Assembly: GCF_003590095.1 (NCBI RefSeq)
Contig: NC_039502.1
Coordinates: 1,240,001-1,304,000, forward strand
Length of the DNA: 64,000 nt
Reading direction: 5' to 3'
From: Trichoplusia ni
Lineage: Eukaryota > Arthropoda > Insecta > Lepidoptera > Noctuidae
Position 1 is the stretch's first letter. Each line of letters starts with the position of its first letter. Below are positions 13,370 to 26,679 of this stretch, piece by piece. A program made the translations under genes and the position numbers. Under the pieces are notes generated by a model. It made no database searches and was not told where the DNA came from. It was given only the letters and a program-made list of their open reading frames with translations.

Positions 13370-13412
13370 GGGAGGCTGTGTCCAGCAGTGGACGAATATG
13401 AGCTGATGATGA
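13370..13412 (+). repeat. Fragment of the same retroposon tail
   Basis: gggaggctgtgtccagcagt followed by ggacgaatatgagctgatga: the 3' end of the family at 20200. Confidence 0.5.
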
Positions 13413-13420
13413 ACTGCAGC

Positions 13421-13502
13421 TGTGGGAGCGAGATAGCGCTCTACAAAGCATGTAGCACTGTCTCTGTTTCATAAAGGATAGTCCTGTTTTGAGAGCTCAC
13501 AA
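13421..13502. repeat. Degenerate palindromic repeat, clearest copy
   Basis: tgtgggagcgagatagcgct, ctacaaagcatgtag, cactgtctctgtttcataaa, ggatagtcctgttttgagag and ctcac: the halves agatagcgctctac and gtagcactgtct are complementary. Confidence 0.55.
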
Positions 13503-13724
13503 TATCCGTACGGTTTTATAGTCTTGCAATCGTAAAACTGATTGGTTTTAACTGTTCACTGTCTTGAAACAGTTATACTATTCAAAATAATTGGATAGTA
13601 CTTAATTTCTGCAGGAAGGTAATCTAATCTTTGTGCCTAGTTATCTAGGCAACTGTTAGTGATGTACAAGGAAATACAGATAGAAAAGCCAATGGTCATT
13701 TTCTGGCAAAATGAATCATCAGCC

Positions 13725-13970
13725 TAGCCTTTTTCACCAACTATGTTGGGTTCGGTTTTCAGTCTCACCGCATGCAACTAAGAGCCAGTGTTTTACAAGG
13801 AGCGACTGCCTATGACCTCTTCAATCAGTTAGCTGGTTGTCAAACTTCCTTGCTTCTAACTACCCGTAATGACTATCAAAGATGTATAAATAACAGCCGG
13901 GACCCACAATTTAACGCACCTTTCCAAAACACGGCGGAACTCTTTTTTACATAAAAGGACCGACCGTGTC
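13725..13970 (+). repeat. Lepidopteran dispersed repeat
   Basis: ttcagtctcaccgcatgcaa, gtgttttacaaggagcgact, gcctatgacctcttcaatca and tgactatcaaagatg belong to a repeat I recognise as frequent in Lepidoptera. The translated frame here is repeat-derived, not a host gene. Confidence 0.6.
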
Positions 13971-14070
13971 AAGCGTAGTTTAACCTGCGATCGTAGCTTA
14001 GCCACGAAGTCCTCGATCTTCTGTCAAAGTTAAAGGTTATACCAAAAATAAAATGAATGAATGTAATGCA

Positions 14071-14315
14071 TTTTTTTTTCAACTCACACACGGTTATCTG
14101 ATCCCAAGCTAAGCAGAGCTTGTGTTATGGTAACCAGACAACTGATAAACTTACTTATATATTTCTAAATACATACATATTATAGATAAATTACACCCAG
14201 ACACCAGAACAAATGATCATGCTCATCACAAAAACATTTGTCCTGGGCGGGAATCGAACCCACGACCTCTGGTATAGCAGTCAAGGTCACTAACCACTAG
14301 ATCAACAGGCCCGTC
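14071..14315 (-). repeat. tRNA-derived SINE, second family
   Basis: On the minus strand: gacgggcctgttgatctagt (head), A box tctagtggttag, B box gtgggttcgattccc, a body shared with 51465, and a poly(A)-like tail (the T run at 14071-14079). aatgc is found on both sides and may be a target duplication. Confidence 0.8.
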
Positions 14316-17300
14316 AAATGCCACTTACCGACACGAAACGCGGATGACACCACCACTAACACCATTTAACAGGAATACTTTAGTATTGCATTAATGGCTT
14401 TCTGGACCTTATGTTAGAGATTTTCTGTCTCATATAATCTTCACAAACATCTCAGGAATGTCTTCCGATGTTGTTCAGTAATAGCGTCTTATTAAAATAA
14501 AGGTAAATGTTAAATGTATTTTCTTTATCTTATGAAGGGAAGAATTCGTTAAACTCGTTTTGCTTCTCGTTTTTAAAATGACTAAGGAATTTCTCTATAG
14601 GACTATTTTTGCACTTGGTTGTATTTAACTGATTTAATATTGATTGATAATGATTGATTTATAGGCACCAGGGTAATGATACACATAACATAAATAGTGC
14701 ATAGGTACAATAATATCTCTTAAGGAAACGGAATCGACTTACAAGCCTTCCAGTTGTATTTATCAATAAACCTTGCAGTAAAGTTTATTTATGCCGTCTT
14801 TTCATCTTTTGTGGTAGCTCGGTACCTATTTGTAAAGCTAATCTTGACAGTTCTCCAGTAACCACCAAGACTTTATTGTGTCGAAAGCTTAAATCCACAG
14901 TTATGGCCTTCTCACTTACCATTCAAATAAACTATTCACGTTAACTCGTAACCGTCACATAAACTCCGGTTAAACTTCTTTAAACGTTATTCAAACTGTA
15001 TAAAACCTCGTTCACTTAATCGACAGTTTAAATAAACTGGTTAAAGTTACCGATATCGAACACGTTAGTTCACGGTTAATTAGACGATTCCTTTTAATGG
15101 GGACAGTATGGTGCTTCTATGCTTTTAAATGACTGTCCTAATGGGCCATATGTATAACATCAAATACCATTAAGTTATAAATAATTTGGTATGCAGTGTT
15201 AATGTGAACTGTTATTGGGTGGAAGACGTTTACTGTAAATGGAAATCCTTTAATTCTTTGATATTCCAACCGTATAAAATTTAGATAAGAATCTCGAAGA
15301 CTACAAACACCAAAGCATGCGTAAATTTTCACGCGACTCACTTGAAGTGGTAAAATAAGGTATATTGAAAACGACACAAAAATAATGTTTTATGTCTCTA
15401 TTTCACTTTCCCTAAAAAAGATAATTCCTCAATAAACACGCGTGTAATTTATAGCCGTGTAATGCACGGACATCATTATCGGCGCTAACACAAAGGGGGC
15501 TGTCAGCGGGATCTCTTTCAGAATCACGCGTGACAACGTTTTCAATACCGTCCCTAACAATTTACCAAAGCCCAATCTTCCCATCGCCTTTCCTCACAAT
15601 TGCACACCAATAACCGTTGGTCTTGTCTCTCATTCACACTCGGACCTATTTTGCCAGTCGCCCCATATTAATGTTCCATTTTAATTAAAAGTTATGACGC
15701 ATCAATGTTGCCCCATGAAAATATACCGCTTCTATTGTATGCGTTGATTTGTTAGCATTCCCCCTCGCATGACCTATGCCATCCATTCTGTATTGACCCT
15801 TTGTGTTTCAGACATCCTCTTTTATTTCGATTTGATCCAGGGGTTCTATGGATGCTGGTTGAACATTAACAATGTGTGTCGGCTTGAATGAATTCTTGTC
15901 TGTCCCTCTTACACCTTTTGTGGTGTTGACGGTCATGGTTGCTTAAGGGATTAGTGGAATCACCGTGAAATTGTCCTATTTATTATTATTATTCTCGAAC
16001 TTTTTCTAAACTGTTGGAGATTACAGTGTGTTTTGTGCTTTGTACAAGTTACCTGTATCATTTCTTTCATTTTTTGTTCACACCTGATATTAAGATGGGC
16101 GGATCGTAACACTCCTTCTTTTGTGCAATTTTTGTTGCTACTTTATTGTCTGTCGCTTCCTCTTATCGCGTAGGTAGGTAGTTTATTTAACAATGTCATT
16201 GCTTTAGCAAAGACATTTATTGCTGACTATATTTTGTTTCAATTCTAACTTACCTTGCAAGAGTCTATTTTTATTTAGCCCTGACAATGTAATTAACCAA
16301 TTCTGCGCCTGCAGCCGTTAAAAGCTTTATGACCTTATTTCTCTTGATCATTGCTACTATTTCTGCTTAATTAACTTTAATCAAATCCAAATCGATTGTG
16401 ATCTGAAACTTGAAACACGTGTTCATCTGGCCCTTAATCTTCTTGAACAAGGAACACTTGAAACCGAACGCGAGCATCTAAAACAAAAGAGACGCGGTCC
16501 CCTCACAGCTGATTGAGTGATTGTTGATGCTGCACTTTTATTACTAACAATTGAACGTGATTATTGAAAGGGGAACTGCAGTGTTAATGGTTCAACAAAC
16601 GAAAATAAAAGAGCTGAGAATTGTATTGTTGGGAACAATTGTGGATTAAAACAAAATAATAAAGGCGTAAAATTTAAGACGTAAGCTTTCTTTGAAATTG
16701 AAGTACCCTGAATTTCGAAAGAGCTCACCTAATCTAACAGCTACACATGGTCTTAATTAAAATCATATTTGTTTTGGGGCTCATTTGAGTGTTTTATCTA
16801 TCATAGGTGTACTGATGAAATGAAATCTTTGTTATGAAGCAGCAGAAGCCGCCAGTCTAACCAGAAAATCGCTTGATTATTTAAGAGGAACGTTATAGTA
16901 CTTACTAACGTAACCCGTCTTGGCTGAATAGCAAGGCGAGTCAAACCTCAAACCACAGCTAGTAAGTTAATAAAACGGTGATGTCAAGTCAAGTTCTACA
17001 AGCTGTGTAGACCAAACACTTATTTTGTCACACCATACAAATACATCAAGTAATTTCTTCAGCCAACATTATACAGTAGACCATATATCACTGGATAGAA
17101 CTCATTTCAAAATAAACCATATTGGATCGATGTAAAGGCTTTATATGTCACAGTAGCATGACTGTTGTGTGGTTGACTGTACATATGGTGAAGGTGTATT
17201 TGAAATTTGAACTTTACTGCGTTGGACTTAAAGCATTAATTGCTGGAGTAGTAAGTGTTGGTAGGTTGTATATGCTGTTGTTTCTGCTAAGAGTGTTCAA

Positions 17301-20199
17301 TTAATGCTGGCTGATGGCCCGTTCACTAATTACGAACGGGTTTACACAAAGATTTAGGTTATGTTTGCTGTGTCAGTTCAATTGTGTATAAACAGATCGA
17401 TTAACTAGCGATGTGTGATTTTATTGTGGATGTAGTTTTAATTAGGAAATTCGTGGTAATAATGTTTATGACTACCTGTTTTTCTACATTTATTTCACGT
17501 CTCTATGTGAAATTTAGAACATTTTAATTAATATTTTTGATATTATTTCTATCTTCACCGACCAACAGTGTACTCATCTTTCAGTCTTTAGTCTCAGCTA
17601 TCTATACACTTAGTAGTAGTAGTATATACTTAGTCTATAAAATACAACAACTTTACTAAAAATACTGGTTAACCTACGAAAATATTACTCCACGCCAATA
17701 TTGAAAAAGCAATAGCACGTTGCGCGCAAACATTCCTCCTCAATTGCTTAGAATTTTGTTTTATGAACCATTAGGATCGAAGAGCGTTTATCTAGTTCGA
17801 AATAGACTGGATTAAGATTGCTTTTCGAAATTTTTAAACTTATATTTTTATTTCATGATAGATATTTTTATGGATATGATGAGCTTACCTTGACGTACGA
17901 AGCATATGTACGTTTAGATAAATGATTAAAAGATAGAACAAACGTGGAGTGTTAAATTTAAATAAAATATTTATGATAAAATACCTAGCTTTGTCAGATT
18001 CCTTAATAATTAATATCTACTACCCACTTTGGAGCCACAGAAAAAAACTTTGATAAAAATTGTAAACCTGTAAGTTATTGTACTGTTTACTCAAGACTGG
18101 GCAAATTATAGCTGCCGTCCACACCTTCAAAAAATTGTCTTGCAATAAAGACTCCTTTAAAGCTTTATAACTTATGTGTGAAATTGGAACACACCTGGTA
18201 TCTTGTCACCGAATTCAATAAGGCTTTAAACACCGCCCACCTGCCTTCGCGAACCTTGCTCTTTTATAACGACAATTGACTGCCAGCTATAAAAAACTGC
18301 TTTCTCCATTTGTATGGAAGATTTAAATACATTTTCGAAAATACAAAATACAATTCCACTTCTGCGTGGGAAGAAAAATGTTTAAGATTGAATAAAGTTA
18401 AATCTGAGCAACATAGCCAAGAAAAACAAAACAGAATCGCATTTTATACACCAGCAATTTTCTTCAAATAATCCTCACCTTATTATCCCAACTTTTTACA
18501 CCTAGATCAACAATTTCTATCGATAGATTCAAAGCTCGTAATCCCATCAATATTTACATCTTGATCATAATCTGTTCCACTTTCAACTTTGCAAAAACAT
18601 CTATAACAAATCGAGACAAATCGATTGTAGCTCATGTTTATCGATTTGCTTGTAAACCTCCCACACGCGCTCATTTTATTTTTGTTACCGTCACGTCTTC
18701 GAATTGTTTTATGAAATTTGAACGGCATCTATAAGTAATACAAACTTCTTGTTATTGTTTTACAATTAGCTGTTTCCTCTTGTTAACCTTGGTCGGCTTT
18801 CCTTTGTTTGTTAAAGCTGATTAGCTCATGTTGATTAGATTAGGGCGATCGTTAAAACAGTTGCTACAGATGTACTAGAGGCAATCCTACCAGATTTCAC
18901 TTCGATTTTTCTGATAATAAATGAAACTAATTTCTCTCTCAGTATATTTTATGTATCTGTGGGCGCATCGTCGTTTTTTTTTTATTTATACAAAAAACAA
19001 AATTTTGCAGAAAAACGCCAAACTGCAATACAGTTTGTAAGGTAAATTAAGTAAACAATATCGCTGAGTGTCAGATTAGACAACTTCCTTAACTCAACCA
19101 CAATAGTCTTGTAGATTGCCTTACAAATTGCTTCGACTGAATATACAACCTCTATGACCATAGCCAGTTTTATTCACCCAGTTATTGTCATAAATGTACC
19201 CTTTTCTAAAAGGACAGCTAGTTATAAAGTGAATGAACCTCACACTTCCATAATTTCATTTTTCTCCATCACCCCGTCAGACCACAGAGATCGTGCCACT
19301 TGAAACAAATTGAAAGATATGCTATTCAATGAAGGAAATGGGTCACTTTAATGTGTATGAACGATGGCAGTAATTGGTTATCTGTGGCGCCGCATGGAGA
19401 GGTAAACGAAACTGAGTATTGTGAATCTTTAGCTGTTACTATGACTACGACATACGACCTGCCACGTCATGAACTTGTCTTGAAGTAACACGTACTTGGA
19501 GTTCTAGGCGTGTATTAGTCAGTCTTTAATTATACCTATAAATTTTTAATTTTCAAATTTGTTTGTTTCGAGTCGTTCTCTAATGAATATTGTTATCTTA
19601 TTAATAGTAAATTTCACTTCTGTATGTAATTTATACAGTAACTGTATACATCCTAGACAACACTGAGTCGCCTAGACATACTAAAAAATGTATAAAAAAA
19701 TGTATCTCATCTGCGTTTTACGTTCTACCCGTTTTAACGAACATCTCCCAGCAAAAACATATATGAAAAATTTCTACCGAACAATACCCAACTATAACCA
19801 ACACTCCATCACCCACAACAGGCCGTTTAGATCGTAATCACTGCTAATGTCGCTAATTCGATCCGTATTCGTATTGATCGCCCATTGAAGTCTCATTCGT
19901 CGATACCGATCGCTCGCTCCATTGTGTGGGTTTGCGTCAAACCGATTGAGGCAGACCCACTGACTGGCTATTCGCTGTTTATGCTAATGCCGCAGCTGTT
20001 TTATCATTTGTGTTACGTATTTGAATGTGGCGCTATGCTAGAGTCTGTGGACTTAATTGTAATGTGATTAAGGCTAAATAGTCCTGGTGGCCTTGCTGTT
20101 TTATGCATGGATTTAGGTAAATGCACGAAGTGCAGGTTCAATCCGAACACAGTGTGAATGTGACTTTTTCAATGTTATATTTATTTTCATTACTGAAAA

Positions 20200-20347
20200 T
20201 CATCGTGAGAAAACCTAGATTCTAATTATTCATCTAAAAGAGCCAACCCGCAGTGAGCTAGCGCGGTGATCATTGCTCAATTTCCTTCCTTCACGGGTAG
20301 AGGCCTGTACCAACAGTGGAACGTATATGGGCTGGTATATATTTATT
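20200..20347 (+). repeat. Common lepidopteran retroposon tail
   Basis: tcgtgagaaaacctagattc, ccaacccgcagtgagctagc and aggcctgtaccaacagtgga, gcgtatatgggctg-type end: a tail I recognise as widespread in Lepidoptera (form: gaggcctgtgcccagcagtg). It abuts the Helitron-like element at 20348. Confidence 0.6.
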
Positions 20348-20585
20348 ACTAGCTGTTGCCCGCGACTTTGTCTGCGTGGTTAGAAGATATATGTAAGTTA
20401 TGACTTTTTCTTCGCTCCTATTAGTCGCAGCGTGATGATATATAGCCTAAAACCTTCCTCGATGAATAGTCTATTCAACACAAAAGGAATTTTTCAATTT
20501 AAACCAGTAGTTCCTGAGATAAGCGCGTTCGAACAAACAAACAATCAAACAAACAAACTCTTCAGCTTTATATATTAGTATAGAT
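20348..20585 (-). mobile_element. Non-autonomous Helitron-like element
   Basis: Minus-strand copy of the family that begins ctatactaatatataaagct, continues with gaagagtttgttt and ttgaatagactattcatcga and ends cgcgggcaacagctagt. The CTAGT end fits the CTRR terminus of Helitrons. Abundant in Lepidoptera; no coding capacity. Confidence 0.75.
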
Positions 20586-20834
20586 ATTTCTTTACTTCTA
20601 GAGTACGGAGTTGTAGTCTTGGGATTGAGATTGGCTTGTCAGCATGCAGTTGTCTAGACCGCGTTATGTACAAGGTACCGGCGCCCGAGGAGGCTCTCAT
20701 ACAGCTGTCTGTTACACCAGCTACATTAATAACTATGTTAAACACAGACATTGCTATAATTTATGTTCGTTTTGTGCTGTAAACATTTAAGCTATAAGTG
20801 GTATAACCAAGGTTATCGGTGAAGATATATTGAC

Positions 20835-20912
20835 TGCACGGGTAGCCGAGTGGTTGAGGCTATCACGCCAAACACACTCAGCGAGACGTGTCGCGGGTTC
20901 GATCCCCGAGTA
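20835..20912 (+). repeat. tRNA-like head with A and B boxes (SINE-type promoter)
   Basis: gcacgggtagccgagtggtt carries an A box (tagccgagtgg, 20843-20853) and gggttcgatcccc a B box (20895-20907), with spacing like a tRNA gene. No complete cloverleaf with a matching acceptor stem was found, so it is read as a tRNA-derived retroposon head, not a working tRNA gene. It runs directly into LINE coding sequence. Confidence 0.7.
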
Positions 20913-20923
20913 AGACACACCTC

Positions 20924-21840
20924 ATACATAGACATATTGATTCATTATGCACCAGAGTACGTAAATTAATCTATATCTTTAAACACTTACGCAAGATTGC
21001 AGACTTTAATCTAATTCGCCAGGTGTATATGGCTTTGTGCCAATCCATTCTTACCTACTGCATAGACTCATGGGGTGGTGCATCTAAATCTATTATCTTG
21101 CCCCTAGAACGTGCTCAAAGAGCAATCCTAAAGGTCGCCACTTTTCGTCCTTTCAGGTTTCCTACTCACCAGTTATACAGGGAATGCAAAGTACTTACAG
21201 TACGCCAGTTATTTATTCTACATATAGTACGACTCCAGCATACTGAAATTGGTTTCAGCCCGGTACCTTCCGGCAAGAGAAGAAAGGATTTAGTTTGCAC
21301 TAACCCACAAACGCAACATGCTTTTACTAACAGATTTTATTTATTTCAAGGACCCTATTTATATAACAAATTTAACAGGCTACTTAAGGTATATAGTGTA
21401 AGCTTAAATAGGTGTAATAGAATGGTAACAGAATACTTACAGTCCCTCAATTACTCAGATACGGAAAAATTGCTAGAAATATTACAATAAACTGTTTAGC
21501 TTAGAAATTATAATAATAAGTACAGGTAATGTAATCAGGACAGCTTGTCCTGCTTAGTCTTTTATAATACAATTAAGTGATAGAATTACATTAAAATATC
21601 CATCAATCATTTTTCTGCACTGATAACCCGAAACACAGGTTTAAAACAAACCTAGTTCGGGTGTCCCTATATTATCTTTATACCATCCTTCTCGTATATT
21701 ATTATGTTTTGGTGTAGATTAACTCCTATGATTATAACTATTAAGATATTTTTACTGGTTTTACATCCGAGTCATTTGTATTCGTACATGTATTTAAGTA
21801 ATGTGAACTATGTTTTTAATAAATATATTTTTAATTTTTT
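20924..21840 (+). mobile_element. 5'-truncated non-LTR retrotransposon (LINE) tail
   Basis: An open frame from about 20924 to the TAA at 21488-21490 encodes the C-terminal part of a LINE reverse transcriptase protein, after the catalytic domain: HIDSLCTRVRKLIYIFKHLR, RQVYMALCQSILTYCIDSWG, ERAQRAILKVATFRPFRFP. This pattern is typical of the CR1/Jockey group. A 3' UTR follows with a stem-loop at 21626-21662, an AATAAA near 21818 and an A/T-rich tail. The catalytic motifs are absent, so the copy is 5'-truncated. The frame is intact over 187 codons, suggesting a fairly recent insertion. Confidence 0.8.
21626..21662 (+). other. Stem-loop in the LINE 3' UTR
   Basis: acccgaa (21626-21632) pairs with ttcgggt (21656-21662), and inside it aggttt (21637-21642) pairs with aaacct (21648-21653) around the loop aaaac, with an internal loop acac/ag. 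Stem-loops near the 3' end of LINE RNAs are known recognition sites for their own reverse transcriptase in several clades; here that role is inferred. Confidence 0.55.
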
Positions 21841-21900
21841 TTAATTTTTTAATACATATAGGAAAGAGTGGTTTCATCAACACCGTGCTTAAAATGTTCT

Positions 21901-22091
21901 CTTTATATATAAAAATGAATTGCTGTTCGTTAGTCTCGCTAAAACTTGAGAACGCCTGAACCGATTTGGCTAATTTGAGTCTTGAAATATTCGTACCAGT
22001 TCAGGGAAGATTTGAACGGTGAAAAAATCCGGGAAAATTGCGCCAAAGAAAAAAAAATACTACGCGGGTGAAACTGCGACAAACAGCTAGT
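21901..22091 (+). mobile_element. Helitron-like element, second subfamily
   Basis: Contains tatatataaaaatgaattgc, gaacgcctgaaccgatttgg and cacgcgggtgaaactgcg-like sequence, ending caaacagctagt. Matches another lepidopteran CTAGT-ending family. It follows the LINE tail at 20924 closely. Confidence 0.65.
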
Positions 22092-23389
22092 AATAAGTAC
22101 CTAGATAAGTAATAAATGAATATCCAGTAAACCACATAACTCCACATATAACTAAAGCCCTCACATGACTACGACTAATTCTGTACCAATCTAAGCATTT
22201 CTCACATATTTCTAATACATTTAGTTACGGCACTCGCCTCTAATAGCATGTCGTGATCTTAATCTACGCGTTTAGGAACAGCTTTTACTTTAATTCCGCA
22301 TACTTTGAACAGGGTTATGTAGGTGCATGGTAAATCACAGGGCAGTGACGGGTTGAGTGAGATTCAGAACGTTACTTGGGTGTAAATGGGAGTGATGTAT
22401 GCAACCCTTGGATTACGTACTTCTTAGATTTCTGTTTGAACCGAGCCATGAATGGACTTATAAATTTAAAGTGTTTGAATTTATGTCGTTTTTGTATAGA
22501 ATAGGAAAACTGGTATCCGAATGGATATGGTATCTTCTTTTCCGAGTCGATGGTTGACTTAATTCAGTACTAATCTTGATTTTAAAAGTGGCCAGGCTTA
22601 TTCAAAGCAATGATTTATTTAATCACAATACAAACAGTTGAAATGTTAAAAATATTTGACGTTTCACAATATTCCTGATAATAATAAATTCTAAAGCCAC
22701 AATAAGTATATTTTACTGTCCAAATGCATAGTAACATCACAACACACGCCTCATACATGGCCGGCGGGCGGTCCGCACGTTAATACCGGGATTCACCACA
22801 CTGCACGGCCGGCTGAATCAATTTAACATGGCGTTAGACTTGGACCAGCCGATAACACCACAATTTGCACGATAAATCCTCACTCGGACAACCTACTACC
22901 ATATTCCGAAATAAAACGTTGCACCTGTAAAAGCGAGAACACAATACACTGCGTAGAGCGACATCTCCCTCCCACAACGACGATAAATCTTACTTGCATA
23001 GTTGTTGGTGAGTCCACGATCTCTATCAAGAAATATTTCCTTCCACTTAGATAAGTACGAGATTGAAGGTCCGATATGTCCGTAATGATAGTTCTGGCGA
23101 GTAATTATAAGTGAAGTACAAGGAAAAGGTGTTTGCAGGTAAGTGCTTCGTGGGTGTAGAAAATGACCTCATTATATTTGTAGAGACTCCGAAAACTAAA
23201 GCTGCTATGATCCAGAGTCCAATGGCCGGCACAAACGGTCAAAGAGCTGAGTTTTAATAGTTAAAGCCAACTTTTGACTCTAACAATTGCTTAGGTACTT
23301 AAACTCTTTTTTTTGTTACCGCTGCAGCAGAAATCCAAGCACTATGAAAATTTAAACAGTCCTGCTATTACGGTTATGAGATACGATAC

Positions 23390-23475
23390 AGCCTGATGAC
23401 GAATTGACGGAAACACAGCGGAACCTCAGTAATAGAGTTCTGGTTTTAACCCTTTGGGTACGAAACCTTTCAAAA
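23390..23475 (+). repeat. End fragment of the repeat at 26680
   Basis: cagcctgatgacgaattgac, ggaacctcagtaatagagtt, ccctttgggtacgaaacct: same end region as above. Confidence 0.5.
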
Positions 23476-25069
23476 ATTTCCGGATGTAAGACCTAGTCAC
23501 TTGTACTCAGATGTCGGTAAAGACGATTACTCTCGCTGTTAGGCCCACATTCAACCTTCACGTATGCATGCGGACCGTACCGGTCGTGACAGAACATCAA
23601 TATCTATCAATATCGTGGCGACGCACGCAGACACGGCTTGTTTCCGATAATTGATGCGCTGACGTTACGCCGCCAATGTAGGTGACCAGGGACGGACTCT
23701 GCTGCGTTTATTATATTTACATATTTTTAAATTACATCATAAAAGTAAAAAGTTAACTTTCGCTTAGCTGTTAGGATACCGTGCCTAGTAAGAGAACGTA
23801 GAGAGAGAATACGGAACTCTATTTCTAAGATACCGCTGTCTGTCACCAGGTGTAATCTCATAACCGTGGTTGCTAAGTAGCGATTCATAAATTGTATGAC
23901 TATGTACGGAAGCTATAGTATCCTGAGGTCGTCTCGCACTTGACCACTTTTATAGTACCTTCAAAGCATTAAAACTACTCTTGATGTGTTATATGCGAAC
24001 AAGTCAAGTCATTTCATAATTTATTCTAACAAGGAACATGATGCATAAGGAATTTAAAAAACTCGAGCACGTGCTAAATGTTATAAATAACTCAGCCGTG
24101 AAATTATCACGTAACAAAACGGTGAAAAAAACATTACATAGAAAAACATATCTGGATGCATTAATTATATTAAAACGACAGATCCCGTGACCCACCGCCA
24201 CGCTTCATGGCATCACATAAACGTCACTAGCTTCCAACATGGCTTCCACGGCCGTATGATTTCGTCACGGTAATACTTTCGCCGTTACAGGTAATGTAAT
24301 GCAAATTGAACGTAATTTAATATGTTAATTTATTAAGCTGCCAGTTAATTGCCGATTAACTAATCGTTTTTATAAGCTTCTAGTAAACTAAGTTTTTTAT
24401 GAGTTGAAGAAACGAATTATTTAGATTATTTATAGGTTGTGGCTAGTGGCATTGATTGTAAATAAATAGGCGTGAAATTCTTTAATAAGCTGTAGAAAAT
24501 AGGAAGTGTTACTCAATGAGTAAAGTTCTGAAGTTTCTGTAATCATGTTTTTCTAAAGCACCAGTAGATTTTCGACTATTACTCGGTACGTACAAAACAA
24601 TGTGCAATTTTTCACCTTTTAAAATAAAGTGAATACTTAAAAAAATAACTTATGTATTGTTTTTTTAAGGATAAATTGTCCGCAGTATGAAGAGTTATAA
24701 TTTCTTTCATTACAAGTGCTCAGTTTCTGTTAAAAATTACTTAACATTATACCTTATTATTTTACTATCCTATTCCATCCCTGTACAAATGGTCACGACT
24801 GTAGTACCACCGTCGAAGCTCACCGCTTGCATATTAAACGGTTCCGTACAAGTACAATACAAAATTGATTCCCTTTCACGTCTGACGTTCCCGAAACTGT
24901 TACTGTGTCAATATATTCTGCGAGAAAACGGTAATTGTTAATGTTCGTCTTTTTCGGTTTCGCACCTTTAAAGGAAAGAGGATCCCTTATAAGATCTCAA
25001 CGTTGTTTTATTAAATTATATGTTGACAGGTACGACGAGATTTATTATCCCATTAATATATTAACTTGA

Positions 25070-25264
25070 AAGTTTGTTGGGATGGATAGATGTTTGCCTC
25101 TCTTTCACACAAAAACAACTGGATCAATATGGACGAAATTTAGTATTACCAGAAATAGTATAACCTGGATAGGAAGTTAACAACATAGGATAGATTTTAT
25201 CCCTATTTTATGTTCCCGTCGCATTATCGCTTTTTAGCAACCGAAGCCGCTGGCCATAGCTAGT
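25070..25264 (+). mobile_element. Helitron-like element, third subfamily
   Basis: Contains gttgggatggatagatgttt, ctctttcacacaaaaacaac and tgttcccgtcgcattatcgc, ending ggccatagctagt. Same terminal signature, different body. Confidence 0.55.
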
Positions 25265-26679
25265 CTTTTATTAACAATCATCAGGTCATTAATTATTGCA
25301 TTAATGTCGACTTTTTCAATTATATACTTAAAACATTTGTAGTTGTTTTCAGTCAGATTCATTCAATAAATTAACTCGGATCTCAATTAGCAATCAATTT
25401 AGCCTCTTATTCATAATTACACTAATAATAACTTTTTCAGATGAAGGTAACGATTATAACTATTATTCACTTAGTATAATATAGTGCTTGCGTCGAGCAA
25501 GCGAGACAGTGGAATATATTGCTGGTAGCGGTATCTCACCTCCACAAAAGCTTAACTTCTGTTTGAAGAAGTCATAATACAGGCATCCTCCCATTCAGTA
25601 ATCTACAACTGCCCAGTTTTATGTGTATAGCTATTTAAGCACCATTTATCGGGGACCTGCGAGCTTATCTGTAACTCCTAGTATTTGCGTATCAACAAAC
25701 CATTCAATGAATATTATGATATTCCTGTACAATTTATACCAATTAATTATAATCTAAGTCATATTCATTAACGAAGTGGGTACTTATATCGGAGCTTACT
25801 TTTAATGGTTCAGATAACAATAAAACTGTCTGTTGTTAAAATTTATTTGAATAATTTTAAAATACGCCGCCATCCTTCGTTGCACCACTGTCAAAATATA
25901 TCTAACCACTATTAGTAGTGTCACTTGTAGCGATGACAGGATTTTAGTTACACCCCATAAAAATCGTTTGTGGTATCTTTACGTGTGAATGTTAGGCACT
26001 GATCTTCTGAAACAGTTCGACTGATTAGAATGTTTCTTTGAAAATGTTTGGGTGGCGAGGAAGGTTTGTGTTATTTCAAGGCAAAGAATAATGGAATAAT
26101 TTTATTATTTGTCTTTCAGTCATACTTCGTTTAATATCCTAAATAACAACGTCTACCGGGTCCCCTAGTACTATAAAGATACCTGCTTGATAAAATAAAT
26201 TTCGGAGTCTCTTTAGCCCAGTCGTAAATTACGTTTAATCAATACCGTCGATGCTGTGTGTGGTTAACTTAACATTAAAATTACTGCCAGCTATAAAAAC
26301 GGTCGCCCTTATCTTATAATGCATGCAGCGTCAACTTGCGAAGTCGATAATGACAAAATTGACCGCTATCGAAGAGCGAAAGTCGAGCCTGCGCCTGCGC
26401 ATAAAACTGTAATATCTTACATTAACATTTTCACAGCTCGGTCGCTAACGATTATGTGACGTCATAATTTAACATGGAGAATTAATTCGTGTAATACAAC
26501 CATGTAAATGCCTGGTGTTTGTATGGATAAAGACGTTTTCGAAAGTTCGGTGTAATTTCGAAGTTATGGATACTTTGCTACAGAATTTGGTGATTTGCAT
26601 GTAGTTACAAAATACTTGTTTTTATTATTAAGCTTTCATCTTCACGCCGTATTTATTTATGAAATCACAAATTATGTGT

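Larger units (their letters stand above)
8799..20199. other. Non-coding stretch with scattered repeat fragments
   Basis: Holds the repeats at 9345, 12574, 13370, 13421, 13725 and 14071; otherwise nothing supported. The mixed-GC patch near 19800-19960 (gatcg-rich) shows no domain. Any unseen N-terminal exon of gene A could lie here, but none was recognised. Confidence 0.45.

Noticed and set aside
17318..17340. cccgttc ... gaacggg hairpin
   Set aside because: Only seven base pairs with a nine-base loop; not distinguishable from chance.
24687..24941. Plus-strand 84-codon frame with a hydrophobic start, possible small secreted protein
   Set aside because: No domain, no splice context, AT-rich codons and no second line of support; frames of this length are expected by chance here.
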